Source of the DNA: Promethearchaeota archaeon
GTDB lineage: Archaea > Asgardarchaeota > Lokiarchaeia > Sigyniarchaeales > SOKP01
Direction: 5' to 3'
DNA: 64,000 nucleotides
Assembly (NCBI GenBank): GCA_019058365.1
Contig: JAHPZE010000018.1
Coordinates: 17,801 to 81,800, forward strand
Within the stretch, counting starts at the first letter, position 1. Each line of letters starts with the position of its first letter. The notes under the pieces are model-generated. The model did not search any database, was not told the origin of the DNA, and worked only from the letters and a program-made list of their open reading frames with translations. Position numbers and translations under genes: made by a program. Of this stretch, positions 63,809-64,000 are shown in pieces.

Positions 63809-64000
63809 GAAGGTACTCTATATCATAATATAGGTAAAAATGAATGTTGGGTAAAAAAGAAAGAAGAAATCCTAAATTTTGAAAAATCACATATTAATTA
63901 AAGAGTTATTTATTAAAATCACAATATAGTATAATACTATAAGAGACAATGTGATTGTTATGGATATAATTAGGATTTTAAATAAAAATAGAAATATCAT
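63809..64000. other. A/T-rich tail of the window
   Basis: There is no supported gene. A partial frame may start near the window end (ATGGATATAATTAGG at 63960) and run off the edge. Confidence 0.3.

Noticed and set aside
1..64000. tRNA or rRNA genes
   Set aside because: No T-loop-like GGTTCRAATCC block with matching acceptor stems and no rRNA-like conserved GC-rich stretch was found on reading either strand.

Overview
The window is very AT-rich, intron-free and gene-dense, and reads as archaeal. Many starts are GTG or TTG, upstream Shine-Dalgarno signals are sparse, and there is an Elf1-type transcription-elongation zinc domain (13.07 kb). VapBC, HicAB and MntA-HepT pairs and a decayed small protein of a type I recall from Asgard archaea (0.94-1.27 kb) point the same way. 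An Asgard lineage is my best guess, held with low confidence. I found no rRNA, tRNA, CRISPR array, intact transposase or replication origin.

Nearly the whole window is a defence island. From 1.4 to 12.4 kb lie: a Shedu-like (DUF4263) nuclease, a HEPN-like protein, a CD-NTase-type nucleotidyltransferase beside a winged-helix/CARF-like protein, a zinc-ribbon/HEPN-like protein, an LRR protein, a PD-(D/E)XK protein, an HNH nuclease, an AspBHI/MspJI-type modification-dependent endonuclease, and a restriction endonuclease gene interrupted by one TGA.

The centrepiece is at 13.7-32.1 kb, a DISARM-like locus. DrmA (1650 aa helicase) and DrmB (DUF1998) are followed by a UvrD-type helicase, a NERD-nuclease/UvrD fusion and a Mig-type T:G mismatch DNA glycosylase. 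Convergent to these are a zinc-ribbon/KOW protein and a GHKL (Hsp90/MORC-like) ATPase, then an m5C DNA methyltransferase. The DISARM phospholipase-D subunit DrmC is not visible. Two distantly paralogous zinc-ribbon/KOW proteins, one before drmA and one beside the GHKL ATPase, look like components specific to this variant. Next door, at 33.1-36.6 kb, is a tight operon of a Rad50-like ATPase, an unknown protein and a PIN-like nuclease.

From 36.8 to 64 kb, housekeeping-type genes are mixed with further defence and toxin-antitoxin genes. The first group comprises a CaCA exchanger, a P2A-type cation ATPase, a radical SAM/glycosyltransferase pair and a secreted endonuclease/phosphatase. The second comprises MntA-HepT, a HEPN-like/NB-ARC/TPR STAND protein, an SAMHD1-like HD phosphohydrolase beside a YwgA/Panacea-like protein, a NucS-like nuclease, an AAA-REase-HhH protein beside a broken Nmad2 gene, a second YwgA/Panacea-like protein followed by PIN and PD-(D/E)XK genes, VapBC, and HicB with a decayed HicA.

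Two patterns cut across the features. First, from 36.7 to 63.1 kb, intergenic DNA carries a recurring unit made of a 9-bp arm (TTTCACGAA) next to a 6-bp core (TAACCG or its complement). It occurs as lone half-sites, as three paired elements of 150-153 bp, and once as a full arm-core-arm site. I found none in the first 36 kb. Second, at least eight genes or remnants are interrupted by in-frame stops in otherwise readable frames, and four of those stops are TGA where a paralogue or the family has Trp.
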